Source: Alteripontixanthobacter sp. (GTDB lineage Bacteria > Pseudomonadota > Alphaproteobacteria > Sphingomonadales > Sphingomonadaceae). Taken from it: a DNA stretch of 64,000 nt. The stretch covers positions 2,532,968-2,596,967 of the forward strand of contig JBDVPM010000008.1 in assembly GCA_039968605.1 (NCBI GenBank). Reading direction: 5' to 3'. Below are positions 60,776 to 64,000 of this stretch, in pieces (within the stretch, counting starts at the first letter, position 1; each line of letters opens with the position of its first letter). A program made the position numbers and the translations under genes. The notes beneath the pieces are model-generated. The model was given only the letters and a program-made list of their open reading frames with translations, ran no database searches and had not been told where the DNA came from.

Positions 60776-61366
60776 ATGAGCGAAACTGCACCAAAGGGCG
60801 AAGCTGCGGCACCCGACATTGTTCGGGCGACACCGTCAAAATTATCACCTTCGGGTTATTCCAACCATGCGATTCACCTGGTCCGTACGGTTCAGAACAA
60901 CACTTTGGCGCTGTCGCAAATGGCCGATCAGAAGGCCTCCATCCTGATGGGCGCAACATTTCTGGTGTTCTCGATCTCGGTCAGCCGATCGCTGGCGGGC
61001 GATCTGCCGTGGTCGCTGGCGCTGCTGGCAGGATTTGCGTTTGCCAGTTCGCTATGCGCGGTGATGGCGGTGTTGCCAGCCATCGGGAAACCCAAGGGGC
61101 CGGCTCCCGGAACGGTGCAGCGGCCCAACCCGTTATTCTTCGGCAGCTTTGCGAACCGCGACGAGGATGAATGGCGGGACGAAGTGCTTGAATTGCTGAA
61201 AGGCGATGAGGAGGTCTTTTCCACCATGCTGCACGATATCTACCAGAACGGCATGGTGCTGCAGCACAAGAAATACCGTTATCTGACGCTTGCCTATCGG
61301 ATCTTCATAATCGGCCTGGTGCTGACGATGATCGCCTTCATCATCGAAATGGCGATCACCTATTAA
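60776..61366 (+). CDS. Orphan Pycsar-effector-like transmembrane protein
   Basis: The protein has 196 residues. Helix ADQKASILMGATFLVFSISVSRSL (about 50-73) with the preceding NNTLALSQM pattern, a second TM (about 78-100, ALLAGFAFASSLCAVMAVLP) and a C-terminal TM (IFIIGLVLTMIAFIIEMAI) match the Pycsar effector (PycTM/DUF5706) family. In Pycsar defence a neighbouring uridylate/cytidylate cyclase makes cUMP or cCMP that triggers the effector to damage the membrane. No cyclase is seen within this window, so it may have a non-defence role, be controlled in trans, or respond to another nucleotide. Confidence 0.85.
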   Translation: MSETAPKGEAAAPDIVRATPSKLSPSGYSNHAIHLVRTVQNNTLALSQMADQKASILMGATFLVFSISVSRSLAGDLPWSLALLAGFAFASSLCAVMAVLPAIGKPKGPAPGTVQRPNPLFFGSFANRDEDEWRDEVLELLKGDEEVFSTMLHDIYQNGMVLQHKKYRYLTLAYRIFIIGLVLTMIAFIIEMAITY

Positions 61367-61369
61367 GGG

Positions 61370-61735
61370 TCAATCGAGCAGCGCCTTCACCGCGCGCATG
61401 AACGGCCCGATCGATACCGGCTTGGCGAGGTAATCGGCAGCGCCCGCGCCGCGAATTTTTTCTTCGTCACCCTTTCCCGCATAGGCCGTCACCGCCAGGA
61501 CCGGCACGCTGGCCAGCGCGGAATCCTGTTTCATCCGGGCAATCAGGTCGATGCCCGACACCCCTGCCAGATTGATATCCATGATCGCCAGATCGGGCGC
61601 AAAGGCGCGAGCGGCGTTGATCGCAACCTCTCCATCTGCAACCGGCTCGACCTCGAAACCGCCCGCTTTCAAAACATCGCAGAACAATTTGCGGTTGAGA
61701 TCGTTATCTTCCACGACCAGTATCTTTTTTGCCAA
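61370..61735 (-). CDS. divK: DivK-like single-domain response regulator
   Basis: The protein has 121 residues from a TTG at 61735, chosen because AGGAG is nine bases upstream and it gives the family N terminus MAKKILVVEDNDLNRKLF. Receiver features: acidic pair ED, phospho-acceptor Asp in LAIMDINLAGVSGID (about residue 53), Thr in LAVTAYAG and Lys in LAKPVSIG. It has no output domain. DivK controls cell-cycle kinases CckA/DivL in alphaproteobacteria. Length and N-terminal match favour DivK; other stand-alone CheY-like proteins cannot be excluded. Divergent from DUF3572. Confidence 0.84.
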   Translation of the reverse strand: MAKKILVVEDNDLNRKLFCDVLKAGGFEVEPVADGEVAINAARAFAPDLAIMDINLAGVSGIDLIARMKQDSALASVPVLAVTAYAGKGDEEKIRGAGAADYLAKPVSIGPFMRAVKALLD

Positions 61736-61855
61736 TTGGCCAAACTCCTGCCACGCTCTTGCCCCGCCCTGCCATGTCGCGGTGGCGCTGCCATCTATTC
61801 CGAACACGGGACTTACACAATTCTCAAACAACCTCTCTCATCAAAAGCCGAGATC

Positions 61856-62104
61856 GTGGATAGCGAGGCGCTTGCCCTGTCCGCGCTAGGCTGGATATTG
61901 ACCGATTCGCAGCGGGCCGAACGCTTGCTCAGCCTGACCGGACTCACGCCCGACCAGCTGCGCGGCGGGCTGGGCGATCCCGGCGTACTGGCATCGGTGC
62001 TGGAATTTCTCGCAAATCACGAACCCGACTTGATCCTGGCCGCCGATGCGCTGGAAACAACGCCCGAAGCGCTGATCGCCGCCAGCAGGGAGCTGAACGC
62101 ATGA
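61856..62104 (+). CDS. DUF3572 family protein
   Basis: The protein has 82 residues from the GTG at 61856. The helical pattern ALALSALGWILTDSQRAERLLSLTGLTPDQLRGGL and VLEFLANHEPDLILAAD is the DUF3572 signature. The family is confined largely to alphaproteobacteria and often sits divergently beside divK, as here. Upstream in-frame TTG (61736) would overlap the divK start and is less likely. Function unknown. Its stop overlaps the next gene's start (ATGA). Confidence 0.85.
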   Translation: MDSEALALSALGWILTDSQRAERLLSLTGLTPDQLRGGLGDPGVLASVLEFLANHEPDLILAADALETTPEALIAASRELNA

Positions 62105-62730
62105 GCCGCCCACTCGTCATCTCCGATTGCGATGAAGTGCTGCTGCGTATGGTGGCCCATTTTCACGAGTGGCTGGAGGAAAGCCAGGGGGTCGATTTCC
62201 ACCTGAAGGGCAATAATTTCGCCACCGCTATGCGCTGGCAATCAACCGGAGAGCCTTTGGCCGAAAAGGATATATGGCGTTTCCTGGGCGGGTTTTTCGA
62301 TACCGAAATGCACCGGCAGGATCCTATTGCGGGCGCGCTGGAAGGGATCGGGGCACTGCGCGAACATGCCGATGTGGTGGTGCTGACCAACCTCAACGAT
62401 GCGCGCCAGCAGATGCGCGTGGATCAGCTGAGAACGCACGGCCTGGATGTGCCGGTCTATACCAACACCGGCCCCAAGGGACCTGCGCTGCGGCGGATCC
62501 TCGACGAATACCGGCCCAGCCGCGCGATCTTTATCGACGATCTGGCGCAGCATCACGGCTCGGCCAAAACCGATGCGCCCGAATTGCACCGGCTGCATCT
62601 ATGCGGCGAACCGTCGATCGCACCGCATATCGATTGCGCGTATGAGGCAGGTCATGCCCATGCGCGGATCGACGATTGGCAAGCGGCGCTGCCGTGGATC
62701 TTGGAAAGACTGGAAAGGGAACCTGCATGA
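62101..62730 (+). CDS. HAD-superfamily hydrolase
   Basis: The protein has 209 residues. Motif I is VISDCDEVLL (nucleophile and acid/base Asp), motif II Thr is in VVVLTNLND (about 99), and motif IV Asp pair is in AIFIDDLAQHH (about 142). The layout resembles small phosphatase members of the HAD family; substrate unknown. It is between DUF3572 (ATGA overlap) and a RidA-family gene (four-base overlap), forming part of an operon of at least five genes. Confidence 0.87.
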   Translation: MSRPLVISDCDEVLLRMVAHFHEWLEESQGVDFHLKGNNFATAMRWQSTGEPLAEKDIWRFLGGFFDTEMHRQDPIAGALEGIGALREHADVVVLTNLNDARQQMRVDQLRTHGLDVPVYTNTGPKGPALRRILDEYRPSRAIFIDDLAQHHGSAKTDAPELHRLHLCGEPSIAPHIDCAYEAGHAHARIDDWQAALPWILERLEREPA

Positions 62731-63188
62731 GCATCGATGCCAGACTGGCCGAACTGGGTATCAAACTGCCCGAAGCGGCGGCCCCCGTGGCCAGCTATGT
62801 CCCGGTGGTGGCGCATGGCGGTTTCGCGCATGTTTCGGGCCAATTGCCCTTTATCGATGGTCAGCTGGTGACCGGCCGACTGGGCGAGGATGTCTCGCTC
62901 GACCGCGGCATCGCGGCGGCGCGGGCCTGCGGTTTGATGATCCTGGCGCAGCTGAAGAATGCGCGTATCTCGCTCGATTCGGTCGAGCGGATCGTCAAGC
63001 TGGGCGCATTCGTCAATTCGGACCCTCATTTCGCGGACCAGCCGAAAGTGGCCAATGGCGCGTCGGAATTGATGTTCGATATTTTCGGCGAGATCGGTCG
63101 CCATTCGCGCAGCGCCGTCGGCGTGCCGGTATTGCCGCTGCACGCTGCGGTGGAGGTGGATGCGATCATTGCCATCAGGCCGGACTGA
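62727..63188 (+). CDS. RidA-family (YjgF/L-PSP) protein
   Basis: The protein has 153 residues from the ATG at 62727. It contains VSGQLPFIDGQLVTGRLGEDVSLDRGIAAAR and the C-terminal VGVPVLPLHAAVEVDAIIAI, a YjgF-like pattern, but the archetypal Arg of the RidA active site (usually Arg-x-x-x-x-V-x-x-L-P) appears as 'RSAVGVPVLP', which preserves it. RidA hydrolyses reactive enamine/imine intermediates. This subtype (about 150 residues) is longer than E. coli RidA and its substrate may differ. Overlaps HAD gene by four bases. Confidence 0.88.
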   Translation: MSIDARLAELGIKLPEAAAPVASYVPVVAHGGFAHVSGQLPFIDGQLVTGRLGEDVSLDRGIAAARACGLMILAQLKNARISLDSVERIVKLGAFVNSDPHFADQPKVANGASELMFDIFGEIGRHSRSAVGVPVLPLHAAVEVDAIIAIRPD

Positions 63189-63189
63189 A

Positions 63190-63912
63190 ATGAGTAGCCG
63201 CGCGGGCTGGATCCGCGGGCAGATTTTCGCCCATCGCGGGCTGCATTTGGCGGCGGTGCCCGAGAACAGCCCCGCCGCCTTTGAAGCTGCCATCGCGCGC
63301 GGTTTGGGTATCGAGTGCGATGTCCAGGCCAGCCGCGACTGGCAGGCGATGGTGTTCCATGATTGGGAACTGGACCGACTGACCGACGAAGCGGGCCCGC
63401 TACTCGAACGCGATGCGGCCGAGATTGGCGGGGTGACGCTGTCTGCGAATGGCGAGGCGATCCCGAATTTGCCTCATTTGCTTGAACAAATCGGAGGGCG
63501 CGCTGCGCTGCTGATCGAGATCAAGTCGCGGCGCGGGTTTCCGGTCGAGCAGCTGTGCCGTTCCGTAGGCAATGCGTTGGCGGGCTATGACGGCGATGCA
63601 GCCGTAATGAGCTTCGACCCGCGTGCGCCGCGCTGGTTCGCCGACCATGCGCCTGACATCGTGCGCGGGCTGGTGGTCACCGAAGAGGGCAAGAAAGGTC
63701 CGCGCGGCGCTTGGGAAAGACGCCTGGCGCTGCGCCATTCGCGCGCCGAATTCCTGGCTTACGACATTCGCGACCTGCCAAGCCGCTTCGCAGCCAGGGC
63801 CCGCGCGCGCGGATTGCCCGTCGCCAGTTGGACGGTGCGCACGCCGGAATTGCGCGAGCGGGCTGCGCAGCACGCCGACGCCCCGATTGCCGAAGGGGAT
63901 GGGCTGGCGTGA
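63190..63912 (+). CDS. ugpQ: Glycerophosphodiester phosphodiesterase
   Basis: The protein has 240 residues from the ATG at 63190. The GDPD TIM barrel is marked by FAHRGLHLAAVPENSPAAFEAAIARG with the catalytic His, IECDVQASRDWQAMVFHDWELDRLTD with the metal Glu/Asp and second His, and ALLIEIKSRRG with the third acidic ligand. It cleaves glycerophosphodiesters to glycerol 3-phosphate and alcohol. No signal peptide, so it is cytoplasmic. It begins one base after the RidA-family stop and ends in a GTGA overlap with the next gene. Confidence 0.93.
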   Translation: MSSRAGWIRGQIFAHRGLHLAAVPENSPAAFEAAIARGLGIECDVQASRDWQAMVFHDWELDRLTDEAGPLLERDAAEIGGVTLSANGEAIPNLPHLLEQIGGRAALLIEIKSRRGFPVEQLCRSVGNALAGYDGDAAVMSFDPRAPRWFADHAPDIVRGLVVTEEGKKGPRGAWERRLALRHSRAEFLAYDIRDLPSRFAARARARGLPVASWTVRTPELRERAAQHADAPIAEGDGLA

Positions 63913-64000
63913 GCGAGACGCAGCTGACTATCCGCGTCGCCGATTCGGTCGGCGAGCTGCCGCGCGCAAATTGGGATGCGCTGGCGGGGGCGGACAACCC
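63909..64000 (+). CDS. N-terminal fragment of a FemAB/GNAT-like (DUF482) protein, cut by window end
   Basis: Only 30 codons are visible from the GTG at 63909, which overlaps the ugpQ stop as GTGA. The sequence SVGELPRANWDALAGADNP matches the start of the DUF482 family of GNAT/FemAB-like proteins ('peptidogalycan biosynthesis' proteins). The short visible length limits certainty. It is the fifth gene in the DUF3572-HAD-RidA-GDPD operon. Confidence 0.65.
   Translation, partial: MSETQLTIRVADSVGELPRANWDALAGADN

Noticed and set aside
60776-61366. A complete Pycsar anti-phage system
   Set aside because: Only the effector-like half is present. Neighbouring genes are an acyl carrier protein and a response regulator, and no cyclase is seen in the window.

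Overview
The window is chromosomal DNA from a GC-rich alphaproteobacterium, most likely Sphingomonadales and probably close to Erythrobacteraceae. The lineage call rests on family content and gene order, not on a marker-gene alignment. The supporting features are mipZ beside a small J-domain gene, a serine palmitoyltransferase/acyl-carrier-protein pair for sphingolipid synthesis, a DivK/DUF3572 pair, an HK97-like gene transfer agent (GTA) cluster, and several Sphingomonadales-type exported proteins. No tRNA, rRNA, CRISPR array, transposase or integrase was seen.

Layout. 1-5.8 kb: mipZ (cut by the window edge), a J-domain protein, phosphomanno/phosphoglucomutase, a DUF2059 exported protein and a large Lhr-type DEXH helicase. 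5.8-9.2 kb (minus strand): a TonB system with one TonB, one ExbB and three ExbD proteins; an intrinsic terminator separates the last exbD. 9.5-17 kb: housekeeping genes (thioesterase, homoserine dehydrogenase, GlpX, Prs, an AraC regulator, a HisN-type phosphatase). 17.2-23 kb: translation genes rpmI, rplT, pheS, pheT and prfC, with a very long hairpin between rpmI and rplT. 23-27.2 kb: a hydrolase, a flavin-type oxidase, an EEP phosphatase, then glnK-amtB behind a textbook sigma-54 promoter. 27.5-31 kb (minus): a four-gene operon (DUF442 phosphatase, small membrane protein, sterol-desaturase-type hydroxylase, GMC oxidoreductase). 31.2-38.2 kb: a glycine-rich double cold-shock protein, argD-argF-hslO, a DUF3617-like protein, queC and an MFS transporter. 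38.2-40 kb (minus): sodC and an OmpA-family porin.

40.2-54.3 kb (minus): a complete, compact GTA/siphophage-like virion cluster in the order small terminase, large terminase, portal, DUF6127, prohead protease, capsid, connector, a small unknown, tail terminator, tail tube, gp10, chaperone, a short tape measure, a DUF2460 sheath-like protein, a DUF2163 hub, an NlpC/P60 peptidase, a baseplate/host-specificity protein and DUF2793. Integration, repression, replication and lysis genes are absent and all reading frames look intact. This fits a domesticated GTA better than a prophage. Terminator-like hairpins sit on both sides of the capsid gene, which could raise capsid output relative to connectors and tail proteins.

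54.5-64 kb: a YqaA-type membrane protein, a Crp-type regulator, a second sterol-desaturase-type enzyme, OsmC, a large exported TPR-like protein, the sphingolipid pair spt-acp, an orphan Pycsar-effector-like membrane protein, DivK/DUF3572, and an operon of HAD hydrolase, RidA, glycerophosphodiesterase and a cut-off GNAT/FemAB-like gene.
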